21,329 nucleotides of DNA from Daldinia sp. FL1419. Taxonomy: Eukaryota; Ascomycota; Sordariomycetes; Xylariales; Hypoxylaceae. The translations under genes were made by a program, and so were the position numbers. The DNA is taken from the NCBI GenBank assembly GCA_025201765.1, contig MU623655.1:1-21329 (forward strand). The letters run 5' to 3'. Of the stretch, positions 10,444 through 21,120 are shown piece by piece; within the stretch, counting starts at the first letter, position 1; every line of letters starts with the position of its first letter. The notes under the pieces are model-generated. The model worked only from the letters and a program-made list of their open reading frames with translations. It searched no databases and was not told the origin of the DNA.

Positions 10444-13400
10444 ATATTAATATTTAATATTTATTTATGGTAGATTATATGTTATATAAAATATATTTAT
10501 ATTAGGTAGAATATTATTATATAATAAGATTTTTGTAACTATATTATTATTAGGAATTATTTATGTTTTTATTTTATTAATTTATTTATAATAAAATTAT
10601 TCCATTATTAAAATAAAGATGTATTATAAAATTTTCATAAAAAAAAAGGATTTATTTTTTGTCATTTAACCCAAAACCAAATCCAATCTCTTAATATTAA
10701 ATTTCTAATTTATTTCTATTAATATTAATTATTTATTATAATAAATTTAGTATATTTTGCGTAATTTGGTTAAATTATTTTAATGGGATTGTATCTTAAT
10801 ATGCCTTTAGTTTGTAATATATATAATTATTATCTAATTTATTGTTGTTATTTATTTTATTTTTATTACAAATCTAATCCATTATTTAATTGTATAATAT
10901 AATAATTAAATTTATATTAGAATTTATTACAAATAAATAACATCCTTTATTACCCAATTTAATTATATTATCCAATTATTTAATAATAATATGATTATAT
11001 ATATTAAGTGTTTTATTTAGAAGGATATTAATTAAAGGATTTTATTAAAATTAAATGTTAATTAAGATTATTATATATTTAATAAATATTTAAGGTGAAA
11101 CATCTTTATTTTTATTTGATTAAATAATAAAAGGGCCTTAACTTTTATTAGTAAAAGAGTATTAAAATATTTAACCATAACCTCTTTCTGCTAATAATTC
11201 TTATTTCTTGTTATTTCTACATATGTACCACATTATTCATTATTTATTTTATTTATTTATGTATGTAAAGAAAAGGTTGGTAAATAAGAATTTTATAACC
11301 TATTCTTTAGGATTTAACCATAACTTTAGAAATTCTTTTATAATAGAAATACGTTTATTACATATATTATCTAATAATATGACCTTGTTAGCCTTATTGG
11401 TATCCTTAGTCAACCATCTATTGATTTTTAAGGTTTAAATAATAGATATGCCTTCCTAATTCTATAAATTATTAAAGAAAAAACATAATCTCTTAAATGT
11501 TATTGCACCAAATTCCAATTGCTTATTCAAAATTGGAATAATTTTAATTTTAACCATATGAATGACTTTTTAAAATAAAGGCTTTAATTTTAGGGATGTT
11601 AAATAATAAATAATAATTATATTATAAAAATTAATATAGATATTATAGATATTTTATAATGGATATTTTAAGTACTAAGTAATTCATTATTTAATTTATT
11701 TTATAATAAAATATAATATTTATATTAATATTTATTGATTATATTTGGTATTAGAGTTATTATCATTTATTTTGTAACTAAATTAGGCACTGCCATTATA
11801 TTTATATTTGTGATATATAATTGCCCCTTATTTAGATAAATATATTAATATTTATAATTTAAGAAATTGGATGGTTAAATGAAATAAATATATTAAATTT
11901 ATTATAATTTAATATGTATTTTAACATTATATTTAAAAATATATCTTTATTTTAACCCCATTAAAATAAATTAAATAACCTAGTAAATATTATAATAATA
12001 ATTGGGGATTAATTATTTATTATTTTAAATCTGCCTATATAGGGATAAAATTGGGTACCTAATAAATCCATTTCATCTATTGAGGCTATAATAAAAAGTA
12101 TTTTTAACCACAACAGCTGCCGCAAGGTCAATTATTTATTAATTATTAAATTAATATTTCTTAATAATACCATAACAAAAATAATTTAATAATTTATAAA
12201 TATAATACACATAAAGCCCACCTTTATAATCCGTAACAAAATTAACTACTATAAAATGGAGTGATATTTTCTACCAATTCAACTACCAATTCCTAAGAAT
12301 ATAATACTTTAAGATTGGTATAACCAATTTATTGCAATTTATAATATAATTAAAAAGATTAATTAAAAAGAATATTAATTAAATATAAAAATTTAATTAA
12401 TTATACAAACCATTACAAAAATAAATAATAAGTAATTATTTTAAACTTCTTAAATAAGAAATATGCTAAATTATAATTCTGTTATTAAATTAAATCTAGA
12501 AAATCTATTAGCTACCCATAATATTTGATTTATAATTTATTTTATTACCTTCCCAGGTTATTATACTATTATAATTTGAAATAATAGAAATTAATCCTAA
12601 TTTTTTATTAATTTATATAATCCAAATTGTAACATCAAATTTATAATAATTGGCACACAATTACAAAAATAATTTATAAAAAATAACTTTATCCAAAAAT
12701 TATTTAACAATATTTATATAAAATTATGTAGAAATATTACCACCATTATAAAATAAAATTATTCATAAATTTATGGTTTAATAGTTATGGATTTTATCCA
12801 AACTTTTATAAAAGAAAGATTGGATAATTAGGTTATATTATATAATAACCTTAATTTAAAGAAATTAATAATAAATTGTTAATTTATATGGCTTTATTAA
12901 AAATTGGGCCATAAACTTAATATTCTTATACAATATTTTATAATATCCAATATAAATTTCAATTAATATTATTAAATATATTAAGAGATAAAAATTCCCC
13001 TATTATTGGGTAATTTTGCTGGATAATTAATACTAAATCTAATAATATTATCTTTTACAAGGAACAGTTTAAGGTAAGGTATTCCAAAATGCCTTGGGGC
13101 ATTGCAAGATCAATTTATTAACCTTATTAATCCATTATCCAAATTAAATGGAAATTTATTAGGAAATTCATAAAATTGGTTAATTAATTTATCCAATCTA
13201 CTATCTTCACTACAACACCAAAATAAATTTATATTAAATAAAACCAAAATAATTAATAAATCAAAAAATAATAAAGGAATGAAATAATAATATATAAATA
13301 TAGCAAAATAATATATAAGTTAATTAATATTATAATATATTATTTTTTTTGTGTAATGATTTTATATTTTATATTTATATTAAAATATTAATATTAAATA

Positions 13401-13800
13401 ATTTAAATTATATTATATAATTATTTATTATTTATTTTAATAATAATAAATTGAAAATTAATTAAAGATAAAATATAAAATATAGAAAAATCCAATAAAA
13501 TATATAAAATTTCTATGAAATATAAAGAAAAAAAATAATTTACATAAAATTATATAAAATTTAAATAAATAATTCTATTAAAAATGTATAATATTATAAA
13601 ATACAGTAATAACAATTATAAAAATTTCAACAATATTGTATAATACAATAATTTTACATGCTTATAACGGGTTATTTTAAGTGGGTTTAAAGAAAAAAAA
13701 ACTTACCTTATTAATATTTAATTTCAACCAACCAAAGGCCCCAAATCCCCAAAATGTTTTATTAAACATAATGGTTTTACTTTTATAATGGTTGTTAAAA
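10444..13800. other. Degenerate A+T-rich block, long register open on both strands
   Basis: From about 13222 to 10446 one codon register can be read for some 920 codons, broken mostly by TAA/TAG. On the minus strand 13222-12965 has a single stop in 86 codons (reading FWCCSEDSRLDKLINQFYEF). In the same register on the plus strand, 11208-11438 is stop-free and 12961-13222 contains FYKEQFKVRYSKMPWGIARS. I cannot decide which strand was coding, because RIP turns TGA into TAA and thins TCA on both strands. A short stretch at 12108-12132 (CCACAACAGCTGCCGCAAGG) kept normal composition. No domain is recognised. The block is probably the body of another transposon. Confidence 0.45.
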
Positions 13801-13947
13801 ATACCCCATTGCCACTATGGTAGATACGTACCTCAATGTTTGGCAACCGGGGAAGTTGGAATTCAACGTTCCAACTCTCGTGCAACCTACCTTAACCTAA
13901 TCGAGTTTCCGGTAGAAAAGACGTCATGGAGGGGCGTTTACGTCGAA

Positions 13948-13974
13948 CTAACCTTGCTAACCTTGCTAACCTTC
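13948..13974 (+). repeat. 9-bp triplicate
   Basis: Three head-to-tail units CTAACCTTG, CTAACCTTG and CTAACCTTC. A related CTTAACCTAA lies about 50 bp upstream. This is a short local duplication in the base-balanced island with no assigned role. Confidence 0.9.
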
Positions 13975-15019
13975 CTATCTCAAGTTCGAATTAAACGCTT
14001 GCATGTGTTTAAGTCCGTCTAGGTATCATTCTAAGTGGGATAGCTAATTCTTGGTCTTATGGGGGGGTTCTATCAAGTTTGTTCGCATTTCGGAATGAAT
14101 CTCGAGACTACTTTTTAACCTGTCTAACAGGCCCTCAGCTAGGAGAAATAAGACGACGTGATCAGTATAAGTTGATGCATACTGTGCAAATAAATAATTC
14201 ATTGTTGTTATTTATCAATTAACTACCGGCATATTAGTAGTAAGTGATAAGTGGTACTATACAAGTCATTATTAGCGACGGCTCGGTTCGAGTACAAGGG
14301 GACCTGGCGAGAGACAAATTACTCGTGTCGGTTCGCATCAAAAAGTCTGTCAGTATCATAAATGATATATCAGTCAGCACGCACTCGGAAAACGCCTCGG
14401 TGGGCACCACAAGACACCGCCGTGCACCTTCGGGCGGAACAGAATCCAGGCACCAAGCCTCCCATGCTCCGCCGGGGCGTTCGTAGCATGCTCGTACCTG
14501 CGTCCGGGCGAATAGAGCGCCGACCACATGTCATGTACGTACGTATGTATTGTACCTACATGATAATATAAGAGGTAGTCTACGTATGCATAAGTAGGGG
14601 CATGCTGTCCGCCATCTATGTACGTACTAAAACCTAAGGATTCCGGGCCCCAGACATCCGGGTTATTTTTTCACGGGTTCGAATATGTTTGGTCGAGCAG
14701 ACCTTGGGTGGGCGGTAGAGAAAATGGGGCTTTATTACGCGGCTCTGAAACCGTTTCCGACTACTCGGTTGGTACGAAACGCAGCGTATTTGCCAAAAGG
14801 ATCTTTTTTATTGCCTTCTGGTGTGAGTATAGAGAATAACAGCATATACATATACCTAACCTGCCCAGGTCCTAGGTAGGTAGGCAGTCGTTCATTTCCG
14901 TATGTGGTTCCGAACACCGACATCAATCTTAGTGAAGTGATGCGCAACCAGGTATGGCGGGTAAGGCGGTGTTGATCCTTCGATCGACAGTCCTCGAAAT
15001 AGAAGCGCTAATGACCGGG

Positions 15020-15066
15020 TTTTTTTTGTTTTGTTTTTTTTTTGTTTTTTAATTTTTTTTTTGTTA
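15020..15066 (+). repeat. T-rich tract with G interruptions
   Basis: Nearly 47 bases are T, broken by a few G and one AA. On the minus strand it is an A-rich tract. It could be a simple-sequence expansion or the tail of a short retroposed copy on the minus strand. No target duplication was found to support the second reading. Confidence 0.85.
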
Positions 15067-15400
15067 TAGCTCGTAGGTATTGTTCTTGTCAACTTTTTTA
15101 TATCCGATATATTGAAGGTCTTTCGTAGGGATCGACTTCGAAGCCGCAAGTTTGACAAGTTGCCAAGTTGGAACCTTTCTTACCTACCTCATCGCAGGTA
15201 TCTCATTGACTATGGGAACTCGAGGTAAGGCACTTGATATCCTCGCAAGAGGCACCCCAGGTAGAGATACTTAGATAGGTACCCAGGTAATGTGTAGTAG
15301 GGCGCGGCGACTCGCGAGCCGTTGTCAGCTGCTGATTTCGCGGCATCCTGATCAGGTATAGTAGGGGCTTTTGAGAGTCACTTGATATTCCAAGTCTGCA

Positions 15401-15418
15401 ATCATACGAAAGTATGAT
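15401..15418 (+). other. Small GAAA-loop hairpin
   Basis: ATCATAC and GTATGAT form a perfect 7-bp stem closed by the tetraloop GAAA. The loop is of the stable GNRA type in RNA. No T-run or gene end lies next to it, so it is only a structural observation. Confidence 0.5.
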
Positions 15419-16052
15419 CACGCTGAGCCGACATCGTACCTATATGTAGGTATGTACTACATTGTATCTTTGAATAGTGCCGGAAAAATCATCGTAACCG
15501 TACTCATGCGATTCTGTTTAGAATCTCCTATTGTCATGATGGATCATTTGGTCAAGTTTACTCTCGTAGCAAACATTTGATGTGGCAAGCACATTATGGA
15601 CCAATAGTGGACGACTACGCTTGAAAGCCGTCAACCCTAATACCATGTACCTCTTCATCATTAGGACCATGTTGGCTCATAGTGGCAACCGGAACATGGA
15701 ATCAAGACTAAAATGATCGAGTCGGTGCTCTCCGTTTTACCGGACGCACTAGTTATCACCAAGTATCATTTGAGGTATTAAACCATCGTCCGTTGTGTGA
15801 ATTAGGGTTTAATACTCTAAATTGGAAGACCCTGGATATAATATGGCGAGCTTACCCATCCAGGATTCCAGCCGTATCCATGCCTAGTAGACGTGGTGAT
15901 GAATCAGGGCTCGAGGTTCCCTTAGCGAGGGCTCGTCTAGCTTTGCGAGGGGATTTTCTTATCGACCTAATCATATCAATCTTGATGGGGAGATAGGTGC
16001 TTAGCCATGATTTGTAGATGGCCTGACTGATCGATAAGTTTTTGAAATTTGA

Positions 16053-16071
16053 TTTTTTTTTTTTTTTTTTT
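16053..16071 (+). repeat. T19 run next to the hAT insertion
   Basis: Nineteen T in a row followed by GAGGGGGG, ending about 27 bp before the hAT terminal repeat. As with the tract at 15020, it may be simple sequence or a minus-strand A-tail. Confidence 0.9.
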
Positions 16072-16370
16072 GAGGGGGGATATATTCGCGTGTAAGTTAG
16101 GGATGCGATTTTTATTATATGCTTAGCGTATAATAACGTATAATAGGTTATAATAATATATAATAAGATAATTATGTACATAATAGATCAATATTTCCTT
16201 AATTATCTGGTATATTAGTATTAAAATGGGTAAGCCCTAGTATTAAAGCATTGCATTTGAGGCTTTTTTATGATTTAATGATTTGAAGAAATTGATTTAA
16301 TTTAATTAAATTGATTTTCAAAATAACAATCTATTAAAATTAATTTTAATTGTATAAATCAACCTTATTT

Positions 16371-16711
16371 TCAATCTTTATTGGTTATATAAACCTGAAT
16401 TTCATTTTCTAGCTCCTTTAATTCCCCATTATTTAAGCCTTGAAAGGTTTTAATAGGTACATTTCTTCGAACTTTTTTAAGGACTTTTGAATTTATATAA
16501 ATAAAAATCAGTTTATCAATTTTTTTTTGATTTAAATATGTCCTTTTGGCGTTCTGTATGTAATTATACACCCAAAACACCCTTTTAGAGGGTATTGAAT
16601 TTATAATTGTAACAAATATACATTTTGTAATAGGTGCTAATTTGCTACCCATAACCTAAACAATAGCCCAGAATTCTCTAGGCTTATTAGCATGCCTATA
16701 TATGCCTGAGG
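16371..16711 (-). pseudogene. hAT transposase C-terminal dimerisation region, outer copy
   Basis: The minus frame reads PREFWAIV, then one TAG where CAG fits, then a 93-codon open stretch (16652-16371). The stretch includes SIPSKRVFWVYNYIQNAK and DKLIFIYINSKVLKK. This matches the C-terminal hAT signature: Pro-x-Leu-Ala, then S-x-P-S-E-R-V-F-S, a basic R-x-x-L segment and a hydrophobic helix with Asn. Lys for Glu in S-K-R is a G-to-A change as RIP produces, and the usual Ser after R-V-F is Trp here. The frame is continued upstream, on the other side of the inner insertion, at 19075-19240. It is a dead fragment of an enzyme that would cut and paste hAT DNA. Confidence 0.8.
16704..16711 (+). repeat. 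Target duplication, left copy
   Basis: GCCTGAGG immediately precedes the inner hAT element. Its mate ACCTGAAG follows the element at 19075-19082. They differ by two G-to-A transitions only. An 8-bp duplication is the hAT standard. The undisturbed site is present inside the inner copy at 17318-17325 (GCCTAAGG). Confidence 0.88.
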
Positions 16712-16984
16712 TAGGGATGCGATTTTTATTATATGCTTAGCATATAATAACATATAATAGGTTATAATAATATATAATAGGATAATTATATATATAATGG
16801 ATCAATACTTTCCCAATTATCTGGCATATTAGTATTAAAATGGGTAAGCCCTAGTATTAAAGCATTACATTTAAGGCTTTTTTATAATTTAACAATTTAA
16901 AAAAATTGATTTAATTTAATTAAATTGATTTTCAAAGTAATAATCTATTAAAACTAATTTTAATCGTATAAATCAACCTTATTT

Positions 16985-17500
16985 TCAATCCTTATTAACT
17001 ATATAAACCTAAATCTCATTTTCTAACTCTTTTAGTTCCCTATCATCCAAACCTTAAAAAGTCCTAATAGGTACATTTTTTTGAACTTTTTTAAAAATTT
17101 TTAAATTTACATAAATAAAAACCAATTTATTAATCTTTTCTTAATCTAAACGTGCCCTCTTGGCATTCTATATATAATTATACACCTAAAATGCCCTTTT
17201 AAAAGGTATTGAATTCGCAATTGTAACAAATATGCGTTTCACAATAAGTACTAATTTATTACCCATAACCTGAACAATAGCCCAGAATTCTCTAGGCTTA
17301 TTAATATGCCTATATATGCCTAAGGTACGATTAAATATACCTGTAGAAAACCTAAATTTATAAAATTCTTATCTTAAATCTTCTTTATTATCTTTAATAA
17401 TAAATTTATATATAAAATTTAAAAAATTAGTTTGCACCTTTAAAAACAAATTCTCTATATTTAAAAATATAGGATTCAAAATTTATACTACTTAATTTAC
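16985..17500 (-). pseudogene. hAT transposase relic, inner copy
   Basis: This is the counterpart of the outer-copy transposase fragment, shifted by 614 bp, and it runs uninterrupted into the upstream coding part near 17326-17500. RIP has introduced more stops here than in the outer copy, and the R-V-F block is harder to read. Alignment with the outer copy gives the identity. Upstream of about 17500 the frame could not be followed with confidence. Confidence 0.6.
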
Positions 17501-18209
17501 TATATTTATTTATTTAAACATATAAATATTTAAGGTATTTTAAAGTTATTACTAATTTACCCCATATAAAATAATATTATTAATAATTTTGAAATAATTC
17601 CATATAACTTTAATATTATTTCAATAATTTATAACATACCCCAAATTAATTATATTAATTTTAAAAGTTTTTTGGATTTTAATAATAAATTTTAAAATTT
17701 TTATTAGCCTATTTAAAAACCTTCAAAATACCTAATTATTAACAATTTTTCATATCTCTTTAATCTTTTTTTTTTAATCCAAATTTAACTCCATTATAAT
17801 GTTAAAATATATTAAATAATTAATAAAAATAATTCTATTAATTTAATAAAAAATTAAATAATATTATTAACTACCCCATCAAATAATTATATTATAAAAT
17901 AAATAATTAATTAAATATAAAAATATAATATTTTAAAATATATATATTTACAATAAACTTTTAATCTTATTAAATAATTTAATTATAAATTTTTTAAAAT
18001 ATATATATTATAAAAGAAACAATTGAAAGACAATAATTAAAATTATAACTTTAATTAAAATAGATTTTTAAACCTCATTTTCTATAATATCTTTTATAAG
18101 AAATTATAAATTATAGGAATTATATAAAATGCATATAATATACCTTAATTTAAAATATTATTTAATTTAATGATGAACTATATATATTATTTTACATATA
18201 TTGTTATTA

Positions 18210-19065
18210 ATAATATTAATTTTAATTAAATTACTAATCATAATTTCTTGTAATAAAAGTAATAAAATATTGATTTAATTAGTAATTAATTATTATATGG
18301 TGCTTATATTAATCATTTTCTAATAAAAAGTAGGTTTAATTGGTAATTAAATTAATATATTAATTATATAACATTTGGTAAAATTATTTAAATTATTAAA
18401 TATAATATTTATATATTTAAATTTTTATATAAAAGCCTTAAATTTGATATAATATTTTTTATAAATGTTGTTTAATAAGGTAGTAGTTAAAATCTTATAA
18501 TTAGGAGGTTTAAACAATAGATTAACTAATTCAAATAACCTTTTATTTTCTTATTTTTTGTATATATTAAATATTAAACTATTATAATATATAGTTTTTA
18601 TAATTTGGATTTGTAAGGTTTTTTATTATAATTGATTTAATTTATGTATATATATAGAAATATTATTAGTTGGAGGGTTATTAGAATTTGTATTAAATTT
18701 TTGAGTATTTAAATAGGCTTAATATTGGTGGTAATTTGTTAAATATTTTTGTAAATTTATTAAATTTAACCTTATATACAATAATCATTTATAATATTTA
18801 TAAATTACCCATTTTTATTGAAAATGGGTTTGTTTAATTAACTTAAATTGGTTATGCGTTTTAATATTTTTAAGAAGTATTTGGGGTTGAATTGTGATTA
18901 ATTTATATTATAATAAATATTATTTAAAATGTTTTAAATTATATGTTTGAAATTAAAAAAATTTTATATATTAATTATTTAATAATTGTATTATTATATG
19001 TATTATGTGTATAATATGTATTATATGTATTATATTGTATAATAGATCTATTATATACATAATGG
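18210..19065. other. Inner-copy-only part of the hAT element
   Basis: These bases have no partner in the window, because the outer copy is interrupted at 19967 by an LTR element. They should hold the 5' end of the hAT transposase gene on the minus strand. No confident frame was found. Near the right terminus (about 18990-19055) short units of the type ATGTATTAT recur, like the subterminal repeats that hAT transposases bind. Confidence 0.5.
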
Positions 19066-19074
19066 GCATCCCTA

Positions 19075-19240
19075 ACCTGAAGTACAATTAAATATACCTG
19101 TAGAAGACCTAAATTCGTAAAATTCTTATTTTAAATCTTCTTTATTATCTTTAATAGCAAATTTGTATATAAAATTTAGAGAGTTAGTTTGCACCTTTAA
19201 AAACAAATTCTCCATATTTAAAAATATGGGATTCAAAATC
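19075..19240 (-). pseudogene. hAT transposase, central-to-C-terminal segment, outer copy
   Basis: In one minus-strand frame this reads ILNPIFLNMENLFLKV, then AIKDNKEDLK, a TAA where CAA fits, EFYEFRSSTGIF and TSGIYR. The I-L-N/D-P start resembles the L-D-P-R block seen in many hAT transposases shortly before the C-terminal part. Removing the inner element and one 8-bp duplication joins it in frame to PREFWAIV in the left part, an independent check that both belong to one gene. Confidence 0.65.
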
Positions 19241-19967
19241 CATATTACCTAATTCACTACATTTATTTATTTAAACATATAAATATTTAAGGTGTTTTAA
19301 AGTTATTACTAATTTACCCCATATAAAATAATATTATTAATAATTTTAAAATAATTTTATATGGCTTTAATACCATTTTAACAATTTATAATATGCCTTA
19401 AATTAATTGTATTAATTTTAAAGGTTTTTTGAACTTTAATAATAAATTTTAAAATTTTTATTAGCTTATTTAAAAATCTTTAAAATACCTAATCATTAAT
19501 AATTTTTTATATTTTTTTAATCTTTTTTTTTAATTTGAATTTAATTTTATTATAATATTAAAATATATTAAATAATTAATAAAAATAATTTTATTAATTT
19601 AATAAAAGATTAAATAATATTATTAACTATCTTATTAAATAATTATATTATAAAATAAATAATTAATTAAATATAAAAATATAATATTTTAAAATATATA
19701 TATTTATAATAAATTTTTAATCTTATTAAATAATTCAATCATAAATTCTCTAAAATATACATATTATAAAAGAGATAATTAAAAGGTAATAATTAAAATT
19801 GTAATTTTAATTAGAATAAATTTCCAAACCTCACTCTCCACAATATCTTTTATAAAAAATTATAAACTATGGAAATTACATAAAATATATATAATATGCC
19901 TTAATTTAAAATACTATTTAATTTAACAATAAACCATATACATCATTTCATATATATTATTACTAAT
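19075..19967 (-). mobile_element. hAT transposon, outer copy, right part
   Basis: The sequence resumes exactly where 16711 stopped, after the duplicated 8 bp. It aligns with 17326 to about 18210 at an offset of 1757, with a 1-bp shift near the end. On the minus strand the first 165 bp contain transposase coding: a stretch like ILNPIFLNMENLFLKV, then AIKDNKEDLK, a TAA where CAA fits, EFYEFRSSTG and the segment before PREFW. The match to the inner copy ends at 19967, where an LTR begins. The remaining part of this copy should lie beyond the window. Confidence 0.88.
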
Positions 19968-20231
19968 TGATGGTTGTATGCTACCAGGCATTGCAGACCC
20001 TTGTAGCAAACAAAGGAGGTATTATATAATTAGCATATTATGTATATAAGGGTTCTAAACCCGTTAAGCTTAGAGTAGATAGCTCTCCTCCTTAGGATTT
20101 ATAAATATACAAATCTTACTGCATTATTTTATTTATTACTTACTTTTACTATTATTTTTCTTATATGTATGTTTAGTTTAACATTAATTAGTGTTGTTTA
20201 AATATAATAATATAAATTAATAAAGAAAAGT

Positions 20232-20270
20232 TATTGTTATAATAATTTGGAAAACCTTATTATAACAATA
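20232..20270 (+). other. 14-bp perfect stem-loop
   Basis: TATTGTTATAATAA and TTATTATAACAATA pair perfectly around an 11-nt loop. It lies in the presumed LTR or leader of the retrotransposon starting at 19968. It may be an RNA structure in the 5' leader, or only the result of A+T-rich composition. A perfect 14-bp arm is long for chance. Confidence 0.75.
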
Positions 20271-20490
20271 CAAACGATAACAATACCCCATCTTTCACCA
20301 AACCCTTTTCCTATAACAAATCATCATTATTTTATACCATTATAAAAACCCTCCTTTAAATTCTTATTATTCTATTATAATTAGAATTTATTATCTTTTC
20401 ACCTTACAATATTACAAAGAAAGTAATTGAAAAACTTAACTTAAAGCCAATCCTTTAGTAATAAAGTCTTTTCTAATTAAGAAAATATAA

Positions 20491-21120
20491 ATGAGTTAAG
20501 AAGATTATTTAAATATATTCCCAAACAATCTATACTAATATAACAATTTAATTATAAATTAATAAGGTTTAAAATAATAAATTTTAAAAATATTATAATA
20601 TAATAAAAAATAACTTAGATATTATATATTTTAATTAATTAAAAAAATTAATTAAGATTAAATTTACGTTTAAATAACTAATGAAATACTAAACAAATTT
20701 AAGGAATATTTTAAAGGTTTTTTAGATATAAACTTTGCAAAATTACCAAAGCAAATCTAATTAATATTAAAAATAATATTAATAAAAAAAGGTATATATA
20801 TAAGAAAGAATAATATTAACTTTTTTATAGTCCTTAAATCTCTTTTAATTGAAGATGAACCATCCCCATAGAACCATAAAGAATTTGAAGAAGTTAGATT
20901 AAGGTGGTTAATAATAGTAATATAAAAAATCTTAATTTATAAAATTAATAAAGGAATAGTTCATTCTAATTCTACTTACTTTATAAATTTAAAAATATTA
21001 ATATAACAATAATTAAAAGTTTTTAATCCAGTGATACCTGTGAATTAGATTTTGTATTTAAGGTATACCCTCAGTTCTAGTATTATCCTTCTTAATATAT
21101 TTACTATTTAATTATAATAT
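20491..21120 (+). pseudogene. Gag-like relic frame of the right-hand LTR element
   Basis: An ATG at 20491 opens a plus frame reading MS, then TAA where CAA fits, then EDYLNIFPNNLY. It continues to about 21120 with TAA/TAG as the only stops. Readable segments include KEYFKGFLDINFAKLPKQI (about 20701), and FFIVLKSLLIEDEPSP followed by HKEFEEVRLRWL (about 20821-20912). The acidic and basic helix-like pieces and the place downstream of an LTR suggest gag. No zinc knuckle or pol motif is reached before the window ends. Confidence 0.5.

Larger units (their letters stand above)
13801..16097. other. Base-balanced island without a supported gene
   Basis: Base composition changes within a few tens of bases near 13800 from extreme A+T to ordinary values, with CpG and CpA present, and returns at 16098 where the hAT element begins. 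I checked all frames. The open runs (13792-14022 plus, 14234-14527 minus, 14618-14839 plus, 15793-15996 plus) are short, overlap one another and show no domain, signal peptide or coding bias. The strip holds many short words of the TACCTA/TAGGTA type, a 9-bp triplicate, T-rich tracts and small hairpins. It looks like single-copy intergenic DNA that RIP did not touch, possibly a regulatory or non-coding RNA region. Confidence 0.7.
16098..16711 (-). mobile_element. hAT transposon, outer copy, left part
   Basis: The piece begins with TAGGGATGC, which equals the terminal repeat of the inner copy and resembles the Ac-type hAT terminus TAGGGATGAAA. It aligns throughout with 16712-17325 at an offset of 614. 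It carries the 3' end of a transposase gene on the minus strand. It is cut at 16711 by insertion of a second copy of the same family and continues at 19075. The 8 bp before it (GTGTAAGT, 16090-16097) would be its own target duplication, with the mate outside the window. Confidence 0.88.
16712..19074 (-). mobile_element. hAT transposon, inner copy, both ends present (2363 bp)
   Basis: Terminal inverted repeats are TAGGGATGC at 16712-16720 and GCATCCCTA at 19066-19074. The element lies inside another copy of its own family and is flanked by an 8-bp duplication. Its left 614 bp match 16098-16711, and 17326 to about 18210 match 19083-19967. The transposase gene runs on the minus strand with its C-terminal end near the left terminus. 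At 2.36 kb it is short for an autonomous hAT but could hold one gene of modest length. Compared with the outer copy it lost mainly G on the plus strand in its left part. Confidence 0.9.

Noticed and set aside
12085..12140. LPQG in plus-strand translation, as in some reverse transcriptases
   Set aside because: Neighbouring residues do not match any reverse transcriptase block, no Y-x-D-D box follows, and the strand of this block is unsettled.
5457..13300. Absence of TGA in a frame as proof of coding
   Set aside because: RIP itself converts TGA to TAA, so TGA is scarce everywhere in such DNA. I relied on total stop density, motif order and comparison of frames instead.
1..13800. Mitochondrial DNA, because of the extreme A+T content
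   Set aside because: hAT and LTR elements, the strand-biased transitions and a base-balanced island point to nuclear DNA. No mitochondrial genes or rRNAs are seen.
14280..14690. GGTTCGA words at 14285 and 14676 as tRNA B boxes
   Set aside because: Neither has a 5-bp T-arm stem, an acceptor stem or an A box at the proper distance.
14234..14947. Several overlapping open runs in the island as small genes
   Set aside because: They overlap on both strands in several frames, have no domain, signal peptide or intron pattern, and are of a length expected by chance at this base composition.
15803..15811. TTAGGG as a telomere repeat
   Set aside because: It occurs once, not in tandem. The other TAGGGATG words are hAT terminal repeats.
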